Source: CAYUNT01 sp964446285
GTDB taxonomy: Bacteria; Sumerlaeota; Sumerlaeia; SLMS01; CAYUNT01
Length of the DNA: 31,754 nucleotides
Assembly (NCBI GenBank): GCA_964446285.1
Contig: CAYUNT010000029.1
Location: 1-31,754, forward strand
Direction of reading: 5' to 3'
Numbering within the stretch: position 1 is the first letter of the stretch; every line of letters begins with the position of its first letter. The notes beneath the pieces were generated by a model that was not told where the DNA came from, searched no databases, and was given only the letters and a program-made list of their open reading frames with translations. This document shows, piece by piece, positions 24,303-31,735 of this stretch. A program made the position numbers and the translations under genes.

Positions 24303-26957
24303 GTGAAGAAAATCAAGAACGCCAACATGTCGATGGAGACAGGAGTTGCAGCTTCCGGGTGGCGGGGGACGAACCCGCATGAAGGCCGCATGGTGAAGTT
24401 ATGCAACCTTCCCATCCAGGAGGCGGCGGAAGCACTCAGAACAACGCTTCAAGGCCTGAGCAAAGAATCTGCGGATCAACGCCTGGACGAATTCGGCCCC
24501 AACGAACTCACACATCTGAAACGCCTCGGATTCTGGGCGGATGTGTTTCATCGTTTCAGAAGTCCGCTGGTAATTCAGCTTTTGGTGATAGCCCTCTTGT
24601 CTGGAGTCATCGGCGAACTGAAGTCCACCGTCATCGTAGGCGCCATGATCTTGCTCAGCGTGGGTTTGTCCTATATCCTCGACCGCCGATCCAGCCAGGC
24701 CGTGGAGCATCTCGGCAAGCGCGTCCAATCGCGGACCTTTGTTTTACGAGACGGGGTGGAATCCGAGGTCCGGATTTCCGAAGTCGTTCCCGGCGACATT
24801 GTGCTTTTGCATGCCGGGTCCATCGTTCCGGCCGATCTCCGGGTGATTAGCGCCAAAGATTTTTTTGTTAGTGAGTCGGCCCTGACCGGAGAATCCATGC
24901 CTGTCGAAAAGACGGCAACAAATAGCGGTCCGCCTGCAACATCTGCTTTGGATTTGCCAAACGCCTGTTTTTTCGGAACGTCGGTCACCAGCGGCACCGC
25001 TCGCGGCCTCGTCATTAATTCCGGAATCAATACTATGTTCGGGGCTATCTCGGAAAAGTTGGCCGAAAAACGCGAGGAAACCGACTTTGACCGGGGTGTG
25101 CGTTCTTTCACCTGGCTCATGATCCGCTTCATGGTGGTCATGGTTTGCACCGTGTTCTTTATCGTGGGAATAACCAAGGGCAACTGGCTGGAGGCCCTTT
25201 TGTTCGGCCTCTCCATCGCGGTGGGGCTTACTCCGGAAATGCTTCCCATGATCGTCACCGTCAACTTGGCCAAAGGCGCTCTAACCCTGGCCAAGAGAAA
25301 GGTTATCGTCAAACGGCTGCCGTCTATCCAGAACTTCGGAGCCATCGACATTTTATGCACCGACAAAACCGGAACCCTGACCCAGGACAAGGTGGTTCTG
25401 GAACAACACGTCGATATCTTGGGAAATACCAGCGAAGAGGTACTCAATTATGCCTATCTGAACAGCTGCTTTCAGACCGGCCTGCGCAATCTGATCGACC
25501 GCGCGGTTCTGGAACATGCCGACCTGGACACCAGGCAATGCCGGCTGGTGGATGAACTGCCCTTCGATTTCCAGCGCCGGAGGATGTCGGTGGTCGTGGC
25601 CTATGAAGGAGATCATGTGCTCATTTGCAAGGGCGCGGTCGAGGAGATTTATGCATGTTGCAACCGCTACCAGATCGATGAACAGGTGTTCCCGCTGGTC
25701 GATATGATCCGCGATGACCTCTTCGAGGAAGTCGAAAAACTCAACCGCGAGGGGTTTCGGGTTCTCGGCATCGCCTACCGCGAGTTTCGCAGCGACAAAT
25801 CCACGTTTTCGGTTCAGGACGAATCCCAACTGATCTTGCTGGGCTACATCGCGTTTTTCGACCCCCCCAAGGAAACGTCTAACAAGGCGCTGGAACTGCT
25901 TTCCAGCGCTGGCGTCAAGGTCAAGGTGCTCACCGGCGACAACGGCCTGGTGACCGAAAAGGTCTGTCGGGATGTGGGGCTTGGCATTGACCGGATGATC
26001 ACGGGAGCCGCGTTGGCCCGTCTATCCCCGGAGCAGTTCTCCAAAACCATTGAGGATGCTAACGTCTTTGTCAAACTCTCGCCCGCACAAAAAGAGGAAA
26101 TCGTTCGGGACCTGCGCCGCAACGGCCATGTGGTCGGGTTTGTGGGCGACGGCATCAACGACGCGCCGGCGCTCAAGGCCGCCGATGTCGGCATCTCGGT
26201 GGATTCCGCCGTGGATGTGGCCAAGGAGGCCGCCGACATTGTGCTCTTGGAGAAAAGTCTGCTGGTATTGGAAGAAGGCATTCTGGAGGGGCGGCGCGTT
26301 TTCGCCAATATCGTCAAATACATCCGCATGGGGGCCAGTTCCAATTTCGGAAACATGTTCAGCGTGGTGGGGGCGAGCTACCTATTGCCTTTCTTGCCCA
26401 TGCAACCGGTGCAGATTCTCACCAACAACCTCCTGTATGATTTTTCTCAGACTGGCATTCCGACCGACACGGTGGACAGGGAACTGATCGCCAAGCCTCT
26501 AAAATGGAACATCGGCAGCATCAAACGATTCATGATCTTCATCGGACCGATCAGCTCCATTTTCGATTACGCGACGTTCGCCCTGATGTGGTTCTTTTTT
26601 CATTGCAGCGCTTTCCTCGATCCGGCGGCATCGGCGGCGCAAAAGGAAGGATGGGCGAAACTCTTTCAGACCGGGTGGTTCGTGGAATCGCTGCTGACCC
26701 AGACGCTGATCGTTCACATCATTCGGACAAAACGCATACCGTTTTTCGGCAGCCGAGCCTCTGCCCATCTGACCATGACGACTCTGATTATCATGGCCAT
26801 TGGAGCCTGGTTGCCATACTCGCCCTTTGCCGCGAATTTGGGGATGGTTCCTTTGCCGGCCATCTATTGGGCATGGATGGCGCTCTTCCTTTCAGCCTAC
26901 GCCCTCTTGACGCATTGGGTAAAGACCCGGTTCTTCAGCCGGTATGGAGGTGATTGA
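24303..26957 (+). CDS. mgtA: MgtA-type P3B ATPase (Mg2+ import)
   Basis: The protein has 884 residues from the GTG at 24303, with AGGAG nine bases upstream; the open frame starts at 24204 and a further ATG lies at 24390. Motifs are TGES (195-198) in the actuator domain, DKTGTLT with the phosphorylated Asp354, LTGDNG, and GDGINDAP from about residue 615. The layout and length (E. coli MgtA is 898) match Mg2+-importing P3B ATPases, with a C-terminal membrane domain ending LTHWVKTRFF. These pumps use ATP to bring Mg2+ into the cell. Fluoride toxicity acts partly through Mg-fluoride complexes, so its place between two fluoride-controlled operons makes sense, although its own promoter is separate. 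The next gene starts two bases after its stop. The symbol is by family only; mgtB-like is equally possible. Confidence 0.93.
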   Translation: MKKIKNANMSMETGVAASGWRGTNPHEGRMVKLCNLPIQEAAEALRTTLQGLSKESADQRLDEFGPNELTHLKRLGFWADVFHRFRSPLVIQLLVIALLSGVIGELKSTVIVGAMILLSVGLSYILDRRSSQAVEHLGKRVQSRTFVLRDGVESEVRISEVVPGDIVLLHAGSIVPADLRVISAKDFFVSESALTGESMPVEKTATNSGPPATSALDLPNACFFGTSVTSGTARGLVINSGINTMFGAISEKLAEKREETDFDRGVRSFTWLMIRFMVVMVCTVFFIVGITKGNWLEALLFGLSIAVGLTPEMLPMIVTVNLAKGALTLAKRKVIVKRLPSIQNFGAIDILCTDKTGTLTQDKVVLEQHVDILGNTSEEVLNYAYLNSCFQTGLRNLIDRAVLEHADLDTRQCRLVDELPFDFQRRRMSVVVAYEGDHVLICKGAVEEIYACCNRYQIDEQVFPLVDMIRDDLFEEVEKLNREGFRVLGIAYREFRSDKSTFSVQDESQLILLGYIAFFDPPKETSNKALELLSSAGVKVKVLTGDNGLVTEKVCRDVGLGIDRMITGAALARLSPEQFSKTIEDANVFVKLSPAQKEEIVRDLRRNGHVVGFVGDGINDAPALKAADVGISVDSAVDVAKEAADIVLLEKSLLVLEEGILEGRRVFANIVKYIRMGASSNFGNMFSVVGASYLLPFLPMQPVQILTNNLLYDFSQTGIPTDTVDRELIAKPLKWNIGSIKRFMIFIGPISSIFDYATFALMWFFFHCSAFLDPAASAAQKEGWAKLFQTGWFVESLLTQTLIVHIIRTKRIPFFGSRASAHLTMTTLIIMAIGAWLPYSPFAANLGMVPLPAIYWAWMALFLSAYALLTHWVKTRFFSRYGGD

Positions 26958-26959
26958 TC

Positions 26960-27769
26960 GTGGATACGATTCTTGACGCCCTGCAGGAGGGAAGGCTTTT
27001 CGAATTGCCGCACAATGACAAGACGGACGCGCTTCAATTTCTGGCCCACGTAATTGAGGCCTTCCCGGAGGTGCCGGCAGGGACGGACGTGGTCGGGCTG
27101 GTCATGAAAAGAGAACTATCAGCCAATACGGCGCTGGGCAGGGGCTGGGCCTGTCCCCACGCTCGCGTATCCTTCGACGAAGACCTCAAATGCGTGGTGG
27201 GCTGGAGCCCCTCCGGAATCGAATACGAAGCCCCCGATGGGAAGCCCGTTTCGCTTCTCATCATGTATTTTGTGCCCGAGAATCAGCGGAACCGCTATTT
27301 GCGTGAAATCTCCTCTCTCGCAAAGGCCATTGAGACCTATCCCAACGTCGCCAAACTGGGAGCAATTAAAAACCTGAACGACGTCCGCAATTACTTGCTT
27401 GATCTGATCGATGGGACGAAAGAGCAGGCGACAACCAATGCCCGGGCGCGAATGATCCGCCTTCAGGCGAAGGCGGCGCCGGACGCTCTCGCCGTTTGCG
27501 ACCTGTCGAACCTGATCATCGAGCCCATCGTTCTGATCAGTGGCCCGAACATAAAGCCCGTGATTCTGACGCAAAACCCCGTCCTCCTGCAAATACTCGA
27601 TTCCGCCGGCGATCTGTTTGCAAAGATCGAATCGGAGCGCGCATGGCAAAACGGCGGATGGCGCGTTCTTTGCCGCGCCGCCATCGCATATCAAGGCGGC
27701 CGGGTTTCTTATGATTGCATCGCCATCAAGATGAACCCAGAAAGCCCGCGTCCGCCCAGGAGCGCCTGA
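26960..27769 (+). CDS. PTS EIIA (PtsN-like) protein with extra C-terminal domain
   Basis: The protein has 269 residues. The GTG at 26960 is chosen because GGAGG (26946-26950) is nine bases upstream; the TTG at 26954 is too close. Residues 1 to about 145 match the fructose/nitrogen-type EIIA fold, with ALGRGWACPHARVSF carrying the phosphorylatable His67. Residues about 150-260 (AVCDLSNLIIEPIVLISGPNIKPVILT onward) form a second domain that I do not recognise. EIIA-Ntr proteins regulate ion transporters, such as K+ systems, in other bacteria. Coupling to an MgtA-type pump, with two bases between the genes, suggests that this protein controls the pump according to its phosphorylation or a ligand. 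No HPr or EI gene is visible in the window. Confidence 0.8.
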   Translation: MDTILDALQEGRLFELPHNDKTDALQFLAHVIEAFPEVPAGTDVVGLVMKRELSANTALGRGWACPHARVSFDEDLKCVVGWSPSGIEYEAPDGKPVSLLIMYFVPENQRNRYLREISSLAKAIETYPNVAKLGAIKNLNDVRNYLLDLIDGTKEQATTNARARMIRLQAKAAPDALAVCDLSNLIIEPIVLISGPNIKPVILTQNPVLLQILDSAGDLFAKIESERAWQNGGWRVLCRAAIAYQGGRVSYDCIAIKMNPESPRPPRSA

Positions 27770-27782
27770 CCTGCCTGCGTGA

Positions 27783-27914
27783 TCGGCGCCGAACACAGCG
27801 ACCACTGTCCTTATCGTTTTCGTCTTCTTGGTCGCGGGCGTCATACTGATGTCGCGCCTCGCCCTGCGCCACAACCACTCCAATTCACAATCATGCCCCC
27901 CTGAGAAAAGGTGA
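27783..27914 (+). pseudogene. Relic of an MFS transporter C-terminus
   Basis: This 44-codon open stretch ends TGA at 27912-27914, three bases before the PAP2 start. It reads TVLIVFVFLVAGVILMSRLA then LRHNHSN, nearly the same as the C-terminus of the MFS gene at 22860-24101 (AVMLAGVILMSRLALRHNDSN). Its first half is hydrophobic but diverged; there is no upstream part of the gene and no start. It contains copy 2 of the 52-bp repeat. Its close spacing to PAP2, whose AAAAGG Shine-Dalgarno lies inside it, suggests that an MFS gene once directly preceded PAP2 here. Confidence 0.75.
27832..27883 (+). repeat. Direct repeat, copy 2 (MFS relic)
   Basis: This is the second copy of the repeat at 24019-24070, with one mismatch. 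Together the two copies bracket the ATPase and EIIA-like genes. Homologous exchange between them would delete that module and rejoin an intact MFS C-terminus to the PAP2 gene. Confidence 0.95.
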
Positions 27915-27917
27915 CGC

Positions 27918-28694
27918 ATGTTTCAATCTCTCTTCGGGAAAGTGTCTGCGCCAAAACGAGAAACGGCCACAGAGTCCTGCCCTTTTCCCGTTCCGCTGCG
28001 GGCGGGTGAACTCGCAGCCGGCATTCTTGTGATCCTCCTGGCCTCGCTGCTCATCCTTCCTCAGGCCGCGCCCGTTCCCATGTGGGCTTACGAGAATCTT
28101 GAGAGACTTCCGCTGGATGATTTTTTTTCCACCTCCAGGCAGTTCGCCAGCACCACATGTGTTGTTGCCCTGGTGCTTTCTATAGCGCTGCTAGACATGA
28201 AGCGCCGCAGATACCTTTTTCTCCTTCTGATAGCTCTTGTTCTGAGCGCCGGAACCAACGAAATCATCAAACAGATCACCGGCAGAGCGCGTCCCGAATT
28301 CTCGGTCTTGACCGATGCAAAACACCTTGCGCGCCTCGAAAAATTCATCCACGAACACCCGGGCACTCCCGTGCGCGCGGAACGAAAAGATCAATGGCTC
28401 TTGCTGAAGCCCCATCGTCCCTTCTTCCGGGGCGAATTTGACTCCTTTCCTTCGGGCCATGCCCTTGCGGCTTTTGTGCTGGCGGCGTTTCTGATCGCAA
28501 TGTATCCGCGCGGGCGGTGGATATGGATCATTCTGGCAGTGGGATGCGCTCTGGCGCGAGTCCGATTCCGCCGGCATTTTCCCGAGGATGTGATAGTTGG
28601 CTCCGCCTTGGGATGGCTCATTGCCCGCTGGGTCTTTTCGTGGCATTGGCCCCTCCGATATGCGGAATGGATTGAAAGGAAATTGTGCAATTGA
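27918..28694 (+). CDS. PAP2-family membrane phosphatase
   Basis: The protein has 258 residues and about six membrane segments. The three acid-phosphatase motifs are complete: K-x6-R-P as K118 to R125-P126 (KQITGRARP), PSGH at 178-181, and R-x5-H-x3-D with R214, H220 and D224 (the Ser before the Arg is replaced by Ala). A roughly 45-residue loop separates the first two motifs. Members remove phosphate from lipids such as undecaprenyl-pyrophosphate or phosphatidate on the outer side of the inner membrane. The AAAAGG site six bases upstream lies in the MFS relic. Its promoter is not obvious; readthrough from the EIIA gene is likely. The substrate is unknown. Confidence 0.88.
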   Translation: MFQSLFGKVSAPKRETATESCPFPVPLRAGELAAGILVILLASLLILPQAAPVPMWAYENLERLPLDDFFSTSRQFASTTCVVALVLSIALLDMKRRRYLFLLLIALVLSAGTNEIIKQITGRARPEFSVLTDAKHLARLEKFIHEHPGTPVRAERKDQWLLLKPHRPFFRGEFDSFPSGHALAAFVLAAFLIAMYPRGRWIWIILAVGCALARVRFRRHFPEDVIVGSALGWLIARWVFSWHWPLRYAEWIERKLCN

Positions 28695-28751
28695 AATGGG
28701 GCTTTTAGCGGAATGCACGCAACGCGGGAAGGCAATTTGTTTCCTTCATCG

Positions 28752-28786
28752 TTGACACGCGAGAAGGCGCTTGCGATTAGTCTATT
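28752..28786 (+). promoter_or_regulatory. Probable promoter for riboswitch B
   Basis: A perfect TTGACA lies at 28752-28757, followed by an AT-richer segment GATTAGTCTATT at 28775-28786 in the -10 zone; the exact hexamer is unclear. The TTGACA box is 42 bp from the aptamer start, close to the 44 bp in the promoter of riboswitch A. Confidence 0.55.
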
Positions 28787-28792
28787 GTTCCT

Positions 28793-28845
28793 CGGCAATG
28801 GAGTCTGCCGATTCGAACCGCCCCCTGAGGCTGATGACTCCTACC
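28793..28845 (+). promoter_or_regulatory. Fluoride (crcB-motif) riboswitch B aptamer
   Basis: The first 18 bases are identical to riboswitch A, and the same three elements are present. The pseudoknot pairs CGGCA (28793-28797) with TGCCG (28806-28810). P1 pairs GGAGTC (28800-28805) with GACTCC (28836-28841). A short GCC/GGC stem (28820-28822 with 28829-28831) follows GAACC and precedes the conserved CTGATGACTCCTACC. It heads the operon that ends in crcB, the classic fluoride channel, which strongly supports a fluoride ligand. Confidence 0.95.
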
Positions 28846-28875
28846 GGATGATAACTCATTGGTAGGACCATTTTT
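28839..28875 (+). terminator. Intrinsic terminator serving as expression platform of riboswitch B
   Basis: TCCTACC (28839-28845) pairs perfectly with GGTAGGA (28861-28867). An inner ATGA/TCAT stem with a TAAC loop extends the hairpin, and a run of five T (28871-28875) follows. The first three bases of the hairpin overlap the 3' strand of aptamer P1, so aptamer and terminator exclude each other. With fluoride bound, transcription should continue into the antiporter operon. Confidence 0.75.
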
Positions 28876-28955
28876 CAGGGGTCGGGCGCGCTCACGATAG
28901 GGGAGGGTGTGCGCGCGAGTGTGTCTGGTCTCGAACTCAAGGAGGCAATTCGCCG

Positions 28956-30191
28956 ATGACCGATGTCTGGTTTCAAGCCTTTCTGTGGCTATCGCTGGCG
29001 CTTCTCGCCACGTTGATTTCCATCTACTTCCGCGTGGCGACGGCGCTTTCAGAAATTGTCGTCGGAATTGTGGCGCAATTGGTGATCGGAGCGCTTTTTG
29101 GCGCGGCAGTGCTCGGCGCGGGAGAATCGTGGATCAAATTCCTCTCGGGAACGGGCGCCATTGTGCTGACGTTTCTGGCCGGGGCGGAACTTGACCCCGT
29201 GGTGTTTCGCTCGAAACTGAAAGAGGCGTCATGGATTGGGCTGGCGGGATTTTTCGCGCCGTTCCTGGGATGCGCGGCGGTGGCGCATTACATATTGGGC
29301 TGGGACATGCGCCAAGCGTGGCTGGTGGGCGTCGCGCTCTCGACGACATCCGTTGCGGTCGTTTACGCCGTGATGCTCGAATTGGGTTTCAACAAGACAG
29401 ATTTCGGCAAGGCGGTGTTGGCGGCGTGCTTCATCAATGACTTGGGAACGGTGATCGCGCTGGGTTTGATTTTTGCGCCTTTCACCATGCGGACGTTGAT
29501 TTTCGTCGCTGTGAGCGTGGTTGTGTTCTCCGCCCTGCCGTGGATCACGCCGCGTTTTTTCAAGAGATTTGGCGACCGCCCCTCCGAACTCGAGGCGAAG
29601 TTCCTGCTATTGACGCTCTTTGGCATGGGCGCGCTGGCCGCTTGGGCCGAAAGCGAGGCCGTCCTGCCCGCCTATATGATCGGCATGGTGCTTGCGGGAA
29701 CCGTCGGAAAAGACCATGTGCTGGTGCGGAGATTGCGCACATTGACTTTCGGCCTGCTAACCCCGTTCTATTTTATTCGGGCGGGTTCGTATGTGTCGGT
29801 TCCGGCGCTGATCGCCGCGCCCATGACTTTTCTCATTCTCCTGGCCGGAAAGATGGTGACAAAGTTCATCGGCGTGTTCCCGGCAACCAAGGCCTTCCAC
29901 TATCCTGCGCGCGAGGCTTACTACACAACGTTTCTTATGTCCACCGGCCTGACGTTTGGAACCATTTCGGCCCTCTTCGGCCTATCGCACAATATCATTA
30001 CCCAGGCACAGTATTCCTATATTGTTGCGGCGGTAATTGCCAGCGCCGTCATCCCGACCCTGATCGCCAATGCGTTCTTTCTTCCATCTCACCTCTTGCC
30101 CAAGCGGCATAAAGATGAGGAAGACGGATTGCCAGCGCGTCCTGCTTCGGGCGCTATTTCCGAAACAAAGAAACCGGCCCAATCAACTTAA
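28956..30191 (+). CDS. Na+/H+ antiporter, CPA family
   Basis: The protein has 411 residues and about twelve membrane segments. AAGGAGG lies ten bases before the ATG. It belongs to the NapA/KefB-like cation:proton antiporter fold, with TFLAGAELDPVVFRSK and ALSTTSVAVVYAVMLELG. The ion-binding pair CFINDLGTV carries Asn161-Asp162, an ND pair as in electroneutral members, not the DD pair of electrogenic ones. No RCK/TrkA-N domain follows. It is the first gene after riboswitch B, so fluoride should raise its level. A likely role is correcting proton or sodium imbalance when HF enters and dissociates, releasing H+ in the cytoplasm. Na+/H+ antiporters are among gene types reported with fluoride riboswitches in other bacteria. 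Confidence 0.92.
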   Translation: MTDVWFQAFLWLSLALLATLISIYFRVATALSEIVVGIVAQLVIGALFGAAVLGAGESWIKFLSGTGAIVLTFLAGAELDPVVFRSKLKEASWIGLAGFFAPFLGCAAVAHYILGWDMRQAWLVGVALSTTSVAVVYAVMLELGFNKTDFGKAVLAACFINDLGTVIALGLIFAPFTMRTLIFVAVSVVVFSALPWITPRFFKRFGDRPSELEAKFLLLTLFGMGALAAWAESEAVLPAYMIGMVLAGTVGKDHVLVRRLRTLTFGLLTPFYFIRAGSYVSVPALIAAPMTFLILLAGKMVTKFIGVFPATKAFHYPAREAYYTTFLMSTGLTFGTISALFGLSHNIITQAQYSYIVAAVIASAVIPTLIANAFFLPSHLLPKRHKDEEDGLPARPASGAISETKKPAQST

Positions 30192-30211
30192 TACTAGAGA
30201 GGAGTCCAGCC

Positions 30212-30628
30212 ATGTTGAAAAAAATCCTTGTCGCCTACGATGGCTCGAAGCCTGCGGAACGCGCGTTCAAAGCGGCCCTGGAACTGGCCAAGCCGCTCGG
30301 GGCGCGGATTGTCGTGCTGTCTGTGGTGCAACCGCCCGAGCCGCCAGTTCTGGTCGAGACCTCGGCGCTCCTGGATTCCGCCACGGAGCATTTCGAGAAG
30401 GATTTTCCGCGCCTTCGCGAAGAGGCGAAATCCCAGGACATTCCCTTGGAAACGCGCGTCGCCGTGGGGCATCCGGCGGATCAGATTGTGCATGTCGCCG
30501 TGGAAGAAGAGAGCGATCTGATCGTGATGGGCCATCGCGGCAAAAGCGTGCTCCAGCGCTGGCTGCTCGGGTCCATCTCCAAGCGCGTGCTCAGTTACGC
30601 GCCGTGTTCGGTGTTGATCGTGAGGTAA
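30212..30628 (+). CDS. Universal stress protein (UspA family)
   Basis: The protein has 138 residues of the standard single-domain length. It starts KKILVAYDGSKPAERAFKAALELAK. The ATP-binding pattern G-x2-G-x9-G-S is present in MGHRGKSVLQRWLLGSIS, with the usual PCSVLIVR end. It probably binds ATP and dimerises in the cytoplasm as a stress protein. GAGGAG lies upstream, and the gene follows the antiporter by 20 bp. UspA genes are known neighbours of fluoride-responsive genes. Confidence 0.95.
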   Translation: MLKKILVAYDGSKPAERAFKAALELAKPLGARIVVLSVVQPPEPPVLVETSALLDSATEHFEKDFPRLREEAKSQDIPLETRVAVGHPADQIVHVAVEEESDLIVMGHRGKSVLQRWLLGSISKRVLSYAPCSVLIVR

Positions 30629-30632
30629 TCTC

Positions 30633-30974
30633 ATGAAACTCGAAGGGGAAAATGTCCTCCTGCGGATTTTTGTGAACACTTTCCAGAAGTGGCACTGGCA
30701 GCCCGCTTATGAGGCGATAGTCGAGCGCGCCCGGAAAGAACATCTGGCCGGGGCCACGGTCATCTCGGGAATTGAGGGCTTCGGTCAGGACGGGGCAATC
30801 CACAAGGACAATCCCTGGCGCTTGGGCAATGACCGCGAGGTTATCGTGGAAATTGTGGATACAGAAGAGAAAATCTCGCGGTTTATAGGTGAGATCGAAC
30901 CGATGCTGAAAGACGCGATTGCGACCCTCGAACGCGCGCATGTCGTGTTTTACCGCCGAAAAGGAGAATCCTAG
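30633..30974 (+). CDS. DUF190 protein, first copy
   Basis: This 113-residue protein has the DUF190 pattern: G-x-x-V-L-L-R-I-F, W-x-x-Q-P-A-Y-E-A-I-V-E-R-A-R, GATVISGIEGFGQDG, and an ending V-E-I-V-D-T-E-E-K-I-S-R-F. DUF190 proteins have a PII-like fold and are frequent neighbours of crcB; they may tune the channel or sense ligand, though no function is settled to my knowledge. It starts four bases after uspA and precedes a second DUF190 gene by three bases. Confidence 0.9.
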   Translation: MKLEGENVLLRIFVNTFQKWHWQPAYEAIVERARKEHLAGATVISGIEGFGQDGAIHKDNPWRLGNDREVIVEIVDTEEKISRFIGEIEPMLKDAIATLERAHVVFYRRKGES

Positions 30975-30977
30975 TCA

Positions 30978-31319
30978 ATGAAAACTCCGGGCGAAGGAAC
31001 CTTGATGCGAATTCTTATTGGCGACTCAGACCGCTGGCACGGAAAAGCCTTGCATGAGGCGATCGTCGAACGTGCACGGACCGCTGGGCTTGCCGGGGCT
31101 ACTGTGTTGCGCGGCATTCTCGGATTCGGCAAGCACAGCCGAATTCACTCCGCCGGAATTCTCACACTCTCTACGGATCTGCCGGTAATCATTGAGCTGG
31201 TGGACACGGAAGAGAAAATCCGCGAATTCATGCCGGCCGTGGACGAGATGGTTGAGGAGGGATTGGTCACGCTTGAAACGGTTCAGGTGATCCGCTACGC
31301 GGCCGGGAGCGAAAGATGA
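30978..31319 (+). CDS. DUF190 protein, second copy
   Basis: This second 113-residue DUF190 protein is clearly related to its neighbour (LAGATVLRGILGFGKHSRIH, VIIELVDTEEKIREFMPAVDEM) but diverged in the N-terminal part and the loop after GFG (KHSRIHSAG versus QDGAIHKDN). The tandem copies may form a heteromer. Its stop overlaps the crcB start by four bases (ATGA), so the two are translationally coupled. Confidence 0.9.
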   Translation: MKTPGEGTLMRILIGDSDRWHGKALHEAIVERARTAGLAGATVLRGILGFGKHSRIHSAGILTLSTDLPVIIELVDTEEKIREFMPAVDEMVEEGLVTLETVQVIRYAAGSER

Positions 31320-31705
31320 AGGAATTGGCCTCTTGCCTGTTTGTGGGAATCGGCGGTTTTTTCGGCGCGGTGACCCGCTACCTGATCGCCCGTGCCGCCG
31401 CGGCGTGGCTCGGCATTGGATTTCCTTATGGGACTCTTTTTATTAATCTGTCCGGGGCGTTTTTCCTCGGACTGATTGCCACTTTGGTTAGCGAGCGTTT
31501 TTTCCGGGCGGGTGACCAGGTGCGGCTCGTTTTCGCCATAGGCTTTCTCGGAGCCTATACAACTTTCTCCACCTACGAATTCGAGTCCAACGCGCTCTTT
31601 GAAAGCGGAAAGTGGCAACTGGCCCTGACGAACCTTTTCGGCAGTTTGTTTATTGGACTCATTGCCGTACGCCTGGGCATTCTGGCCGCGAAACAGTTTG
31701 CCTGA
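31316..31705 (+). CDS. crcB: Fluoride channel CrcB/Fluc
   Basis: The protein has 129 residues and four membrane segments, the size of a Fluc subunit; the channel is an antiparallel dual-topology dimer that lets F- leave the cytoplasm. Signatures are GGFFGAVTRY (from Gly13), PYGTLFINLSGAFFLG with pore Asn44, and GFLGAYTTFSTYEFE. In this last motif the second Phe-box residue is Tyr87 in place of the usual Phe; the first is Phe84. It is the last gene of the operon headed by riboswitch B and overlaps the second DUF190 gene by four bases. The presence of a single gene agrees with a homodimeric channel. Confidence 0.96.
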   Translation: MKELASCLFVGIGGFFGAVTRYLIARAAAAWLGIGFPYGTLFINLSGAFFLGLIATLVSERFFRAGDQVRLVFAIGFLGAYTTFSTYEFESNALFESGKWQLALTNLFGSLFIGLIAVRLGILAAKQFA

Positions 31706-31735
31706 TACCAATTTCCCGTAATTCTGTTCCCTGAA

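Noticed and set aside
24360..24385. tRNA-like T-arm on the minus strand (GCGGG-TTCGTCC-CCCGC) inside the ATPase 5' region, possible att remnant
   Set aside because: The stem and loop sizes fit, but the invariant A58 is T, no acceptor, D or anticodon arm can be drawn, and the stretch is in frame with the ATPase N-terminus. Chance GC-rich hairpin is more likely.
30192..30211. TACTAGAG before uspA, identical to a synthetic assembly scar
   Set aside because: Eight bases match by chance in a natural operon; no other engineered sequence is present and the neighbours are ordinary.
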